Source of the DNA: Chelatococcus sp. YT9
GTDB lineage: Bacteria > Pseudomonadota > Alphaproteobacteria > Rhizobiales > Beijerinckiaceae
DNA length: 64,000 nucleotides
Reading direction: 5' to 3'
NCBI RefSeq assembly: GCF_018398315.1
Contig: NZ_JAHBRW010000001.1
Coordinates: 4,224,501 to 4,288,500, forward strand
The position numbers were made by a program, and so were the translations under genes. This document shows positions 16,516 to 25,246 of the stretch, piece after piece. Every line of letters begins with the position of its first letter. Position 1 is the first letter of the stretch. The notes under the pieces are model-generated. The model did not search any database, was not told the origin of the DNA, and was given only the letters and a program-made list of their open reading frames with translations.

Positions 16516-17697
16516 GTGGCTCAAACTATCCTCCGCGGCATGACGTGGGACCACCCGCGCGGCTATGATCCGCTCGCTCGCGGAGCCGCCAGCTTCGAAG
16601 CGCGCCACCCCGGGCTCTCGATCCAATGGGACAAGCGGAGCCTGCGCGAATTCGGCGAAGCGCCGCTCGAAGACTATGCCGGGACTTACGACCTCATCGT
16701 CGTCGACCATCCCTTCGTCGGCTTTGCCGCCGCCCATCCCTATCTCGTCGATTGGGCGACCGTGCTGAGCGATGCGGAGAAAGCAGGCTTCGCCGCCGAC
16801 AGTGTCGGCCGGTCATGGCCCTCCTACGACTACAAGGGGGGCATCTGGGCCCTGCCGCTCGATGCGGCGACGCAGGTCTCCTCCTGCCGGCCGGATCTTC
16901 TGGAACGGCTCGGCGCGGAGATACCGAAGAGCTTCGAGGAGGTGATCGCCCTGGGCCGCCGGGCGAGAGCCAAGGGCCAGTGGATCACCACCACCGCCTT
17001 CCCCACCGATGCCATCAGCACGGTGATCTCGATCGCCGCCAATCTGGGGCATCCTATCGTCGATGAAACGGAGACCTTCCTGCCGCCCGCTCTCGGCCGC
17101 GAAGTCCTGAGCCGTTTCCATCAGCTCGTCGATGTCTCCCATCCGCGGGCGACGGCCATGAACCCGATCCACGCCTATGAGGCGATGGTGTCGGGCGACG
17201 ACATCGTCTATTGCGCCTATGCCTACGGCTACACCAACTACGCCCGGCACAACGAGCGGCCGCGGCTCAAATTCGCCAACGCGCCCGCGCACGGCGATCG
17301 CGGACCGGCCGGAACACAGCTCGGCGGCACCGGCATTGCCGTCAGCGCCCTGTCGAAGAACCGCGACATCGCCACCGCCTATGCCAAGTGGCTCGCCGGC
17401 AAGGAGCATCAGAGCGGGGACTATGTGGCCCTCGGCGGCCAGCCCGCAAGCCTTGCTGCCTGGACGGACGCAGGCAACGACGCGCTCTGCGGCGGCTTCT
17501 TCTCCGACACCCTCGCCACGCTGGAAAGCGCCCATGTGCGGCCGCGCTTCGACGGCTGGATCCCGGTGTTCGAGCATTTCGGCGAGCGCATCACCGCCTG
17601 CCTCAAGGGCGAGATCGACGATGCCACGCTGATCGAGGAGCTCAACACCCAGTTCGCCACCTCGCAGCGCAAGGCCGGTATCGGCGGGGGTGGCTGA
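16516..17697 (+). CDS. extracellular solute-binding-protein homologue lacking a signal peptide
   Basis: About 393 residues, related to family 1 (MalE-like) ABC solute-binding proteins: [35 protein letters not shown] and the C-terminal [13 protein letters not shown] with [10 protein letters not shown] are typical. From the GTG at 16516 the protein begins [16 protein letters not shown], with no signal peptide or lipobox. The longer open frame back to 16453 also lacks a good leader. No ABC permease or ATPase gene is adjacent; instead it sits between dctM and a CoA-transferase gene. A cytoplasmic ligand-binding role is therefore plausible, but this is inference. Confidence 0.75.
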   Translation: MAQTILRGMTWDHPRGYDPLARGAASFEARHPGLSIQWDKRSLREFGEAPLEDYAGTYDLIVVDHPFVGFAAAHPYLVDWATVLSDAEKAGFAADSVGRSWPSYDYKGGIWALPLDAATQVSSCRPDLLERLGAEIPKSFEEVIALGRRARAKGQWITTTAFPTDAISTVISIAANLGHPIVDETETFLPPALGREVLSRFHQLVDVSHPRATAMNPIHAYEAMVSGDDIVYCAYAYGYTNYARHNERPRLKFANAPAHGDRGPAGTQLGGTGIAVSALSKNRDIATAYAKWLAGKEHQSGDYVALGGQPASLAAWTDAGNDALCGGFFSDTLATLESAHVRPRFDGWIPVFEHFGERITACLKGEIDDATLIEELNTQFATSQRKAGIGGGG

Positions 17698-17698
17698 C

Positions 17699-18880
17699 AT
17701 GATAAACACCGTTCCGCGCCCGCTCGAGGGTCTCATGGTGCTGGACCTGAGCCAGTTCCTCTCCGGCCCGAGCGCCGCGCTGCGCCTCGCCGACATGGGC
17801 GCCACCGTCATCAAGGTGGAGCGCCCGGGCACCGGTGATCTCTGCCGCCAGCTCTATATCTCCAACCTCGAACTCGATGGTGACAGCACGCTGTTCCACA
17901 CCATCAACCGCAACAAGCGAAGCTATGCGGCCGATCTCAAGAACCCGGCCGATCTCGTCAAGCTTTGGAAGCTGATCGAGCGCGCTGACGTCCTCATCCA
18001 GAACTTCCGGCCGGGCGTGATCGACCGGCTCGGCCTCGGCTACGAAGCAGTCGCCAAGGTCAACCCGCGCATCGTCTACGGCAGCGTGACGGGCTACGGC
18101 CCGGACGGCCCCTGGGCGGATCTGCCCGGCCAGGATCTCCTTGCCCAGAGCCGCTCGGGCTTCGTCTGGCTCAATGGCGATGCCGGCGACGGACCGGTGC
18201 CCTGCGGGCTCGCCATCGCCGACATTCTCTGCGGCGCCCATCTCGTCCAGGGCTTGCTCGCCTGCCTCGTTCGTCGCGGCGTCACCGGGCAAGGCGGCCA
18301 TGTGGAGGTGAGCCTCCTGGAATCGATGCTCGATTTCCAGTTCGAGGTGTTGAGCACCTATCTCAACGACGGCGGCAAGCAGCCCGAGCGCAGCGCCATC
18401 AACAACGCGCACGCCTATCTCGGCGCGCCCTACGGCCTCTACGAGACGCAGGACGGCCATATCGCCATTGCCATGGGTTCGGTGGTCCGGCTCGGCGAGC
18501 TCCTCGGCTGCGAGCCGCTACAGGCCTTCGCCGATCCCAAGTCCTGGTTCGACAGCCGGGACGCGATCAAGGCGCATCTCGCCGCACATCTCAAGACGCA
18601 GACGACGCAACACTGGCTCGACCGACTGGTGCCGGCCGACTACTGGTGCGCGCCGGTGATGACCTGGGGCGAGCTTCTGGAGACGGAGGCCTTCAAGCGC
18701 CTCGATTTCCTGCAGGAGGTCGCCCGCTCGAGCGGCGCGAGACTCATCACCACGCGCTGCCCGATCACCGTGGACGGCGACCGGCTGCGCGCGGGGCGCG
18801 GGGCGCCGAAGATCGGGGAGCACACCCGCGAGATCGACCGCGAATATGGCCTGGACATCGAGGAAGAGGTGGGCTCATGA
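17699..18880 (+). CDS. CaiB/BaiF-family CoA-transferase
   Basis: A class III CoA-transferase of about 393 residues that moves CoA between a thioester donor and a carboxylic acid. Family features are visible: [20 protein letters not shown] at the start, [30 protein letters not shown], and the [13 protein letters not shown] segment carrying the expected catalytic Asp. The ATG at 17699 follows a GGGGGTGG stretch; a GTG three codons earlier (17690) overlaps the previous gene and is an alternative. Next to a TRAP transporter and two MaoC hydratases, it likely activates the imported acid to its CoA ester. Confidence 0.9.
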   Translation: MINTVPRPLEGLMVLDLSQFLSGPSAALRLADMGATVIKVERPGTGDLCRQLYISNLELDGDSTLFHTINRNKRSYAADLKNPADLVKLWKLIERADVLIQNFRPGVIDRLGLGYEAVAKVNPRIVYGSVTGYGPDGPWADLPGQDLLAQSRSGFVWLNGDAGDGPVPCGLAIADILCGAHLVQGLLACLVRRGVTGQGGHVEVSLLESMLDFQFEVLSTYLNDGGKQPERSAINNAHAYLGAPYGLYETQDGHIAIAMGSVVRLGELLGCEPLQAFADPKSWFDSRDAIKAHLAAHLKTQTTQHWLDRLVPADYWCAPVMTWGELLETEAFKRLDFLQEVARSSGARLITTRCPITVDGDRLRAGRGAPKIGEHTREIDREYGLDIEEEVGS

Positions 18881-19455
18881 GCAGGAACCCCAATCCCGAT
18901 CCCGCCGCCCATGCGGCCATCCCCGTCTGGAACATGGAGACGTGGCTTTGGGAGGATCTCGAGGTCGGTGAGCGCAAGCGCTCCATCCGCCGGACCATCT
19001 CCGAGGGCGAGGCCATGCTCTTCAACAGCCTGGTGCTCGACATGCACCCCTATGTCGGCGACGAGATCTTCGCCAAGAATGAGGGCGCCTTCGGCCGGCG
19101 GCTCGTCTCGGGCGCGCAGGTGTTCTCCTACGGGCTCGGGCTCTTCGCGCACAATAACACCCAGAGCTTCAGCTACGGCTACGACAAGCTCCGCTTCGTG
19201 AAGCCGGTCTTCATCGGCGACACCATCTACGGCATCCGCACCTGGCTCAGGAAGGAGCCGAAATATCCCGACATGGGCCTCGTCGTCTGCTCCTACGAAA
19301 TCTTCAAGAACGAGGGCGAGCTCGTGCTCTATGCTGAGCACCTGCAGACCGTGAAATACCGCGATCCGGCCAAGGCCCGCAGCGGCTCGCACGACATCCC
19401 TCCAGCTGCCGGTCCGGTTAGCAGCAGCGCGGAGAGAGATCGAGGAGGCGCCTAG
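18877..19455 (+). CDS. MaoC-family dehydratase
   Basis: A 192-residue hot-dog-fold protein, longer than the MaoC protein at 11962-12414 and resembling it ([15 protein letters not shown]). [16 protein letters not shown] replaces the usual GRRIAHG core, so the hydratase motif is less canonical here. The ATG overlaps the CoA-transferase stop by four bases, giving strong coupling. The C-terminal 25 residues are low-complexity. It probably hydrates the CoA ester made by the CoA-transferase, in the manner of mesaconyl- or enoyl-CoA hydratases; the substrate is inference. Confidence 0.82.
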   Translation: MSRNPNPDPAAHAAIPVWNMETWLWEDLEVGERKRSIRRTISEGEAMLFNSLVLDMHPYVGDEIFAKNEGAFGRRLVSGAQVFSYGLGLFAHNNTQSFSYGYDKLRFVKPVFIGDTIYGIRTWLRKEPKYPDMGLVVCSYEIFKNEGELVLYAEHLQTVKYRDPAKARSGSHDIPPAAGPVSSSAERDRGGA

Positions 19456-19527
19456 CGCCGCGTCTCCACCGATGCCACCCCAACCTTCTCGGCCCCGATT
19501 GGAAAACACCGGGACCTCGTGATCGAG

Positions 19528-19549
19528 ATGGCCGGACACGCCCGGCCAT
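19528..19549. repeat. GC-rich palindrome between convergent operons
   Basis: ATGGCCGG at 19528-19535 and CCGGCCAT at 19542-19549 form a perfect 8-bp hairpin between the convergent organic-acid and ABC transporter operons. Its form (GGCCGG...CCGGCC) resembles REP-like palindromes common between genes in Hyphomicrobiales. It may also end transcription, but no T tract follows. Confidence 0.5.
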
Positions 19550-19590
19550 GACAAAGACGTCTCTGCGATCCAGTGCGATCGGACAATGCT

Positions 19591-20418
19591 CTAAGCACGA
19601 CGGCCAGTGAATACATTCAGACCAACAAGCCGATCGATGATCAGAACGATGATTGCCGAGCCGATGACGGACCAGGTCGACACCGCCGCGATGATCGGCC
19701 TGTATTGATAGAGCAGGTACTCATAAATTTTGATCGGCAGGGGTTGCAGCTCACGCGGCGTGAGAAAGACTGAGATCGAGAAGTCGTTCCAGGACGTGAT
19801 GAAGGCGAATAGAAAACCGGCGATCACACCCGGCTTGATAAGCGGCAGCGTGATCGAAAGGAAGGTTCGCCAGGGCGAAGCGCCCACGCTGCTCGCAGCA
19901 TCCTCCAGCGCAGGATCGAGATGCTCGGTGACGGCGGTGATCGTCCTTACGGGATAGGGCATGGTGATGATGACATGGCCAATCATCAGGATGAACAGGT
20001 TGGTCACGCCGAACGCGTACATGATCACCGAGTAGAGCGCCAAGGCGAAGATGATCGAGGGCACGAGCAGCGGCCCCATGAACGCCAGCGTGAGTATCCG
20101 CGCGACAGCCGGCGGCGCCTTCCTCAGCTGAAGCGCGACCGGTAACGCGAAGAGCGTCGAGATCGCTGCCGCCACGGCCGCGACGACAAAACTGATCAGC
20201 GCGCCATTGACAAAGCTGCCCTCCGTGAGCGCTGCGATCATCCAGTGAAGGGTCAATTGCCGAGGCGGAAAAAACATTGCCTCGGCGTTCAATGCGGCGC
20301 CTGCGACCACCACGAGCGGGGCGATGACGAAGATAAATGCGCAGGATGCGGCGATGCCCAGCCCCGTCGGCCATGGCCAGCGCGCCTGCCCGCTCGACAT
20401 TGTTGTGGTGGCGGTCAT
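19591..20418 (-). CDS. ABC transporter permease (PotC type)
   Basis: A 275-residue inner-membrane permease with about six spans. The coupling (EAA) region reads DAASSVGASPWRTFLSITLPLIKPGV, the spermidine/putrescine class pattern. The ATG overlaps the stop of the partner permease by four bases. It is the last gene of a four-gene operon in the order binding protein, ATPase, permease, permease. In Agrobacterium, transporters of this class also import opines such as mannopine, which fits the neighbouring cucumopine-synthase-like genes. The substrate is not determinable from sequence. Confidence 0.88.
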   Translation of the reverse strand: MTATTTMSSGQARWPWPTGLGIAASCAFIFVIAPLVVVAGAALNAEAMFFPPRQLTLHWMIAALTEGSFVNGALISFVVAAVAAAISTLFALPVALQLRKAPPAVARILTLAFMGPLLVPSIIFALALYSVIMYAFGVTNLFILMIGHVIITMPYPVRTITAVTEHLDPALEDAASSVGASPWRTFLSITLPLIKPGVIAGFLFAFITSWNDFSISVFLTPRELQPLPIKIYEYLLYQYRPIIAAVSTWSVIGSAIIVLIIDRLVGLNVFTGRRA

Positions 20419-21326
20419 GTCGCTTTCCTCGCCGTCCGGAACGTTCGATTGATGGCGAACAGGTAGATTGCCGTGATCACGATACTGAGGACTGTGAGGC
20501 TTATCCCGACGGCCGCGGCAAACGGGAAATTACCCTGCACGGTGGCCTGCTCGTAAGCCATCATGCCCATCATTCTCACCCGACCGCCGCCCATCAGGGC
20601 GGGAATGGCGAATGCCGCGGCATTCAAGGTGAAAGCTATGAGCGTGCCTGCGACCACGCCCGGCAAGGACAGTGGAAACGTCACGGCCCAGAAGGTCCTG
20701 AACTTGTTTGCGCCAACACTTGCAGCCGCTTCCTTCAGAGCCGGATCGATGGCGGCGATGACGCCGATGAGGGGCAGCACGACATAGGGCACTGCAATTT
20801 GCACCAGCCCGATCAGGACTCCGAGTTCGGTGTACATGATGCGCACTTTCGGCATTCCAAGGAGCGTCAGCACGCTATCCACAAGCCCGCCGCTCATCAG
20901 AAGGACGTTCAAGCCGAAGATCCGAATAACGATATTCACGGATAGCGAGACGACCACCATGCTCGTCAGAAAACCGCGCCGGTCCGGAGGAAGTTCGGCG
21001 ATGTAATAGGCGAGCACATAGCCAATGACCAAAGCGAGCACGGTGGACACCACCGAGAGCTTGACGGTCGTCCAAAGCGCGGTCTCCAGGTAGAACGGGT
21101 CTGTCCAGAACCGCGCGTAATGTTCCAGCGTACCGGTGAACACCGGCGGACTGCCGACCTCGTGTGTGGACATGCTCGTGGCGACGAGCCACGCCATGGG
21201 CACAAAAAAGAAAAGGATGACGAACAGGAACGGTACGAACAGCGGCGCGCGGGTGGCCCAGCTGACGCACCGCTCGCGAAAGCCACCGCGATCTTCAATC
21301 TGTGGCGATGACAGCGTTAGTGACAT
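20415..21326 (-). CDS. ABC transporter permease (PotB type)
   Basis: A 303-residue inner-membrane permease with six predicted spans and the EAA loop EAAASVGANKFRTFWAVTFPL. The first span follows a basic N terminus. The ATG at 21326 has GGTGAGG upstream and lies 32 bp inside the out-of-frame 3' end of the ATPase gene. Partner of the PotC-type permease, to which it is coupled by an ATGA overlap. Confidence 0.88.
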   Translation of the reverse strand: MSLTLSSPQIEDRGGFRERCVSWATRAPLFVPFLFVILFFFVPMAWLVATSMSTHEVGSPPVFTGTLEHYARFWTDPFYLETALWTTVKLSVVSTVLALVIGYVLAYYIAELPPDRRGFLTSMVVVSLSVNIVIRIFGLNVLLMSGGLVDSVLTLLGMPKVRIMYTELGVLIGLVQIAVPYVVLPLIGVIAAIDPALKEAAASVGANKFRTFWAVTFPLSLPGVVAGTLIAFTLNAAAFAIPALMGGGRVRMMGMMAYEQATVQGNFPFAAAVGISLTVLSIVITAIYLFAINRTFRTARKAT

Positions 21327-22376
21327 TGAGCCTCACCTTGTCTCCAGGTTTCAGGACGTCAGCATTCGATCGCTCCTGCAGGAAGATCGGCGTTCCCGGA
21401 TCATGATCGAGCGAGATCCCGTACCGGATCGCAGACCCCTCATAGATCACGTCCCCCACCGTGCCCTCGAGCCCATTATCGAGAGGGTGGTCGCCCCGCC
21501 GTTCGAGCACGAACCACTCAGGGCGGACGACAACGGTGACCTTCTCCCCGGCCGCTTTCGCCAGGGGCGCATAAGCGCTGACGACCGCGCCGTTGGCGAG
21601 CCTGACTTGAGCCTTGTCATCATGCGCGTCGCCAACCAGCTCGCCCGCGAGAAAGTTGGCGCTCCGAGAAAGCCGGCTACGAAGCGGTTCGCGGGACGCT
21701 CGTAGACGGTTCGCGGATCCGCAATCTGCTGGATCCGTCCCGACTGCATGACGACGACCTGATCCGACATCGACAGCGCCTCTTCCTGGTCGTGCGTAAC
21801 GAACAGCATCGTGACGCCGAGGGAGCGCTGGAGACGCTTCAACTCGATACGCAACTCCTCCCGCAGCCGGCGATCGAGATTGGAGAGCGGCTCGTCGAGA
21901 ATGATCACCTCGGGGTCGATCGCCAAGGCGCGCGCCATGGCGACGCGCTGCTGCTGGCCGCCGCTGAGTTCCCGCGGGTAGCGATCCTTCAAGCCCGTGA
22001 GTTGCACCATGCCCAACGCCCGGTCGACGCGGCGGGTGATCTCCTCCCGCGGCAGCTTGCGAATGCGCAGGCCGAAGCCGAGAATTTCGGCCACCGTCAT
22101 ATGCGGCCAAAGGGCATAGTTCTGGAAAACAACACCAATATTGCGCTTGTAGGGAGGAAGATGCGTGACCTCCCTCCCCCGGATCGAGATGCGACCGCTA
22201 TCGGGGGTCATGAATCCCCCGATGGCGCGCAGCGTCGTTGTCTTGCCGCAACCGCTCGGCCCGAGAACGGTTATGAACTCACCTCTCCTGACCTGGAGCG
22301 ACACGTCGTCAAGGACGTTGAGCTCCCCGTAACGCTTGCGGCAATGCGACAGCTCAATATCAAATTGCTCAGCCAT
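21295..22376 (-). pseudogene. ABC transporter ATP-binding protein (PotA type) with a single-base frameshift
   Basis: The nucleotide-binding domain is intact: GPSGCGKTT (Walker A), LSGGQQQRVAMARAL (signature), EVIILDEPLSNLD (Walker B). After FVAGFLG (about residue 238) the frame is lost near 21663. The expected continuation SANFLAGELVGD and the whole TOBE-like C-terminal domain (VTVVVRPEWFVL, YEGSAIRYGIS) lie in another frame that ends at 21295. One missing base in the GGCGCTCC stretch explains it. As read, the protein would have about 309 residues with a foreign tail and could still bind ATP. The start at 22376 overlaps the binding-protein stop (TAATG). Either a real mutation or a sequencing error. 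Confidence 0.85.
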
Positions 22377-23398
22377 TAGCGTTGAACTTCCCGTTCCCAG
22401 CGCTGCTGCCACTTATCGTAAACCGAGACGATATACTTCCAGTCGGCGCTCTGCAGATCCTTCACGTTCTCAGGCGTGATCATGATCTTGGCCTGGACTT
22501 CCGAGGGCAACTTGGTTTCACGGTTCGTCGGAAAATATCCGAGCCGTGTTGCCATGTTGAGACCGGAGGCGGGGCTGAGCAGATGGTTGACGAGCTTCTG
22601 CGCCAATTCGCCATTCGGCCGACCCGCAACGACACTCAGCGTCGAGGCAAGGGGGAAAAAGCCCTCCTTCGGAATAGCGCCCTGGATTTTGAGGCCCTCG
22701 GTATCGCGCGCCCATGCGATGCGGCCGTCGGTCCACACGCTCATGGAAATCTGGTCGTTGCGATAGAGTTCGAGGTGATTGGCGTGAGCGTCGACCCACA
22801 CGTCGATGTTCTTGGCAATCTTCGCCAATTCCGCGAAGCCGGCATCCGGGTTGCGCTCACTGCCGCCTGCACGCTTCGCGAACAGGGTGATAAGGTCGAT
22901 GTTCTCGGGGCGGAAACCGCGCAGGGCAATACGCCCCTTATATTCAGGCTTTGCGAGATCGTACCAGGACTCCGGCGCCTTCACCTCCGCGGGATTATAG
23001 GCGATCACATAGGCACCGAAGTTCGCCGCGACCACCGCGTCTGAGTAAACGGCGTTCGGATACAAATTCTTCAGGTTGGGAACGAGGTTTGGATCGAGTG
23101 GCGCAAAGGCCTTCTCTGCCTCCATCCGGAGAGCGAAGACCGGATCGGAAACGATGACATCGACTTCCTTATTGCGGACGCGCGCAATATTGTTCGCACC
23201 CGAGCCGGCCACGATCGTGACCTTGACGCCATTGTCCTGTTCGAAGGATTTGACGCTTGCGGCCATCGCCTCGTCATAGGCTCCGCCAAAGCCACTGAGG
23301 ACAAGCTCCTTCTGTTGCGCCAAAGCCGCGGTGCTCAGCCCGCAGGCCCCTACCATCATCGCACCCGCGACAACGGCTTTTCCAAATTTCCAGCTCAT
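22376..23398 (-). CDS. ABC transporter substrate-binding protein (PotD class)
   Basis: A periplasmic binding protein of 340 residues with a clear signal peptide (MSWKFGKAVVAGAMMVGACG, cut after ALA near residue 27). The mature start KELVLSGFGGAYDEAM and the segments VSDPVFALRMEAEKAF and WYDLAKPEYKGRIAL are typical of the spermidine/putrescine and opine-type binding proteins. GGGGAG precedes the ATG. It is the first gene of the transporter operon. A box resembling the four other HutC-like sites in the locus lies about 400 bp upstream (23804), with one small ORF between, so this operon is probably in the same regulon. Confidence 0.88.
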   Translation of the reverse strand: MSWKFGKAVVAGAMMVGACGLSTAALAQQKELVLSGFGGAYDEAMAASVKSFEQDNGVKVTIVAGSGANNIARVRNKEVDVIVSDPVFALRMEAEKAFAPLDPNLVPNLKNLYPNAVYSDAVVAANFGAYVIAYNPAEVKAPESWYDLAKPEYKGRIALRGFRPENIDLITLFAKRAGGSERNPDAGFAELAKIAKNIDVWVDAHANHLELYRNDQISMSVWTDGRIAWARDTEGLKIQGAIPKEGFFPLASTLSVVAGRPNGELAQKLVNHLLSPASGLNMATRLGYFPTNRETKLPSEVQAKIMITPENVKDLQSADWKYIVSVYDKWQQRWEREVQR

Positions 23399-23544
23399 GG
23401 ATACGCTCCCCTTTGTTTGGGCCTACTCTGTATTGAGACAGTTTTGAGGAACTAAATGTTCGCATCTGGCCTTAAGCCAGCACGCGAACATTCAATTTCG
23501 TATTGATTTCCCTCAGCAGCGCCTGTGGAGCATATCTTCGGTAA

Positions 23545-23754
23545 TCAGCCGTTTCGCAGGACCGTCACCGGCAGTCCCCGGACGGGGATCAACTGATATT
23601 CTCTCAACAATCCATCAGGGCCGCGGGAAATCTGCTCTAGGCAGAGCCAAGGCAGCGAGTGGTCACCGTAACGACCCGCAAGCTGGTGAGCCGGCAAGCG
23701 CGCCCGCAGGATGCACCACACTGTCCGGAGCGCCACTAATAGAACTGCAATCAA
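23545..23754 (-). CDS. possible small membrane protein behind a regulatory box
   Basis: An open frame of 69 residues with a TTG start, MIAVLLVALRTVWCILRA (one transmembrane span) and a polar tail ending RGLPVTVLRNG. It begins 50 bp after the GTCTATAC box and could be the first gene of the ABC operon. Upstream, an ATG at 23771 with a good AGGAGA site opens a different frame of only 34 residues. Which of the two, if either, is translated is uncertain. No family recognised. Confidence 0.3.
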   Translation of the reverse strand: MIAVLLVALRTVWCILRARLPAHQLAGRYGDHSLPWLCLEQISRGPDGLLREYQLIPVRGLPVTVLRNG

Positions 23755-23803
23755 ACCAGGAAGCCATCGCGCCGTTCTCCTCTACCCGCATTATCTGCTT
23801 TTG

Positions 23804-23811
23804 GTCTATAC
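23804..23811. promoter_or_regulatory. HutC-type operator box GTCTATAC upstream of the ABC operon
   Basis: GTCTATAC in the context TTTTGGTCTATAC fits the HutC-subfamily operator GTMTAKAC and shares TGGTMTATAC with the boxes at 24917, 25183 and 26313. It lies between the permuted cucumopine-synthase-like gene and the transporter operon. Confidence 0.5.
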
Positions 23812-23900
23812 ATATTATCAGAAAGGCATGACCAATCAAGCCACAATTTCGCGGCCCGGGAAAGGGCGGTCCGCCTGCTGGGCCGCGAACTGCATTCTGG

Positions 23901-24848
23901 CTACGCGAGCTCAACCGTCAGCATGATCGGCGTCTTATCGCCGAAGTTGCTTTCAAGCACCGCACGACCAACCTTATAGATGTCATCGGCGTACTCCGGC
24001 AGTATTTCTCCGAGCACCGGCGTGGCGATATCCTCAGTAACCTCGCCGTATTGCACGATAATCTTGTTGCCAGTCCCCTGTGAGTAACGAATGCGCCCTA
24101 CCGGCGCGTCGCACTGGCGCTCCTTCACGTTCACCTTGGCAGTACTGACGACGGGCGCCCAGGCATACATTGATTCACCGCTGACGACGGCGTGATCCTG
24201 CACCACGGTGAACGGCAAAGCCTCGATAATGTCGCTGCAGAGCTCCGGGTTTTCTCTGGTGGCGAGATGGGCAATGACACTGATGCCAAGCGGCTGCCAC
24301 GTTAGGCGAACTTTCTGGCCGTCGGCGATTTTCACGCGGCGCGCCGGGTCTGCAAGGGCGGCGATGGAACCCTCGGGCGTCTCGTAGGTGAGATGCTTGC
24401 CGATGCTCCACGGAAAATAGTGGAACGACCACGCGGCAAGCCGGTTCAGATAACCGAGAAAGGCCTTGACGGCCTCGACGGCCTCTTCGCGGCTTGAAGC
24501 CGTCGGAAGATACTTCGTGATAGCTTCCGCGAAGGCGCCCATCTCCTGCAGGCCGCTGTAGCGCAGATAATTGCTGTACGCATAGTCGAACCGATGCACG
24601 AGCACGCAGGCCTGCTCGAGCGTGAACCGCTCGTCCTGGAATGTCAGGAGAAGCGGATACCAGGTGTACATGGATTGATCGCGAAGCATGCCGTTCACGA
24701 AATCCAGGTTGGTGAAATACTGGTTGTTGGTGCCCACCGCGAATGTCCCGGTGCGGATATCCCGAAGCTCCTGTGGCTCGGTACTTTCGTAGACCCTCGT
24801 CCTCTCTTTCACCGCGCTGACGACATCCCCCAAGCTTCCATATGTCAT
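23901..24848 (-). CDS. cucumopine-synthase-related protein with permuted domain order (helical bundle, then cyclophilin-like)
   Basis: A 315-residue cytoplasmic protein starting at the ATG at 24848. Residues 1-155 match the helical-bundle domain of the divergent neighbour at 25247 (shared LRDIRTG, NGMLRD, YLRYSGL, FHYFPW). Residues 165-315 match that neighbour's N-terminal cyclophilin-like domain (shared NPELC, VVSGESMYAWAP, VSTA, RYSQGTGNK, VLGEILPEY). The two proteins therefore contain the same two domains in opposite order. The family is, from memory, DUF3830 plus the cucumopine synthase C-terminal domain; cucumopine synthase condenses histidine with 2-oxoglutarate. The activity here is unknown. 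The start at 24944 was rejected: it would run through the promoter region and adds no family-like sequence. Confidence 0.7.
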   Translation of the reverse strand: MTYGSLGDVVSAVKERTRVYESTEPQELRDIRTGTFAVGTNNQYFTNLDFVNGMLRDQSMYTWYPLLLTFQDERFTLEQACVLVHRFDYAYSNYLRYSGLQEMGAFAEAITKYLPTASSREEAVEAVKAFLGYLNRLAAWSFHYFPWSIGKHLTYETPEGSIAALADPARRVKIADGQKVRLTWQPLGISVIAHLATRENPELCSDIIEALPFTVVQDHAVVSGESMYAWAPVVSTAKVNVKERQCDAPVGRIRYSQGTGNKIIVQYGEVTEDIATPVLGEILPEYADDIYKVGRAVLESNFGDKTPIMLTVELA

Positions 24849-24916
24849 TTTGATTTCCTCTCTTGACCCTGCGGCGGCGGGCCGCCTGGAGACAGCATAG
24901 GCAATGGAAATTATTT

Positions 24917-24924
24917 GTATAGAC
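24917..24924. promoter_or_regulatory. HutC-type operator box upstream of the permuted gene
   Basis: Read leftward the site is ATATGGTCTATAC (GTATAGAC on the given strand at 24917-24924), 69-76 bp before the ATG at 24848. It fits GTMTAKAC and shares its ATATGGT flank with the boxes at 25183 and 26313. Confidence 0.6.
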
Positions 24925-25182
24925 CATATGTCGTTTTTGTTCACACTACGATGCGTTTCCCCTCACCCGCTGTACGCGAGCGAGCTCCACCGCAAAATGA
25001 CAACGCGAATGTTGGAAAAGCGGCTGTTTTTGGCGATTCTCGGCCGCGACCCTCGACAACCCGGCCAACGTCGCCCACCACGGCCATAGCAGACAAATCG
25101 CCCCTATGGCCCGCTAAGAAACCTTTGGACCCACCATGATCCACTGGAAATCAAGCTTGCGGAAAGCCACACACGCTATATG

Positions 25183-25190
25183 GTATATAC
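25183..25190. promoter_or_regulatory. HutC-type operator box GTATATAC
   Basis: A perfect palindrome GTATATAC within ATATGGTATATAC, starting exactly 64 bp before the ATG at 25247. The same 13 bases occur at 26308-26320, again with 64 bp from the core to the start codon. Apart from the boxes at 24917 and here, the 398-bp divergent promoter region (24849-25246) holds nothing I can identify. Confidence 0.65.
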
Positions 25191-25246
25191 TTATTCGGGC
25201 TAATGCTTAATTTGGCCTGGACCACTGCTAAAGATCGGGGACCAAG

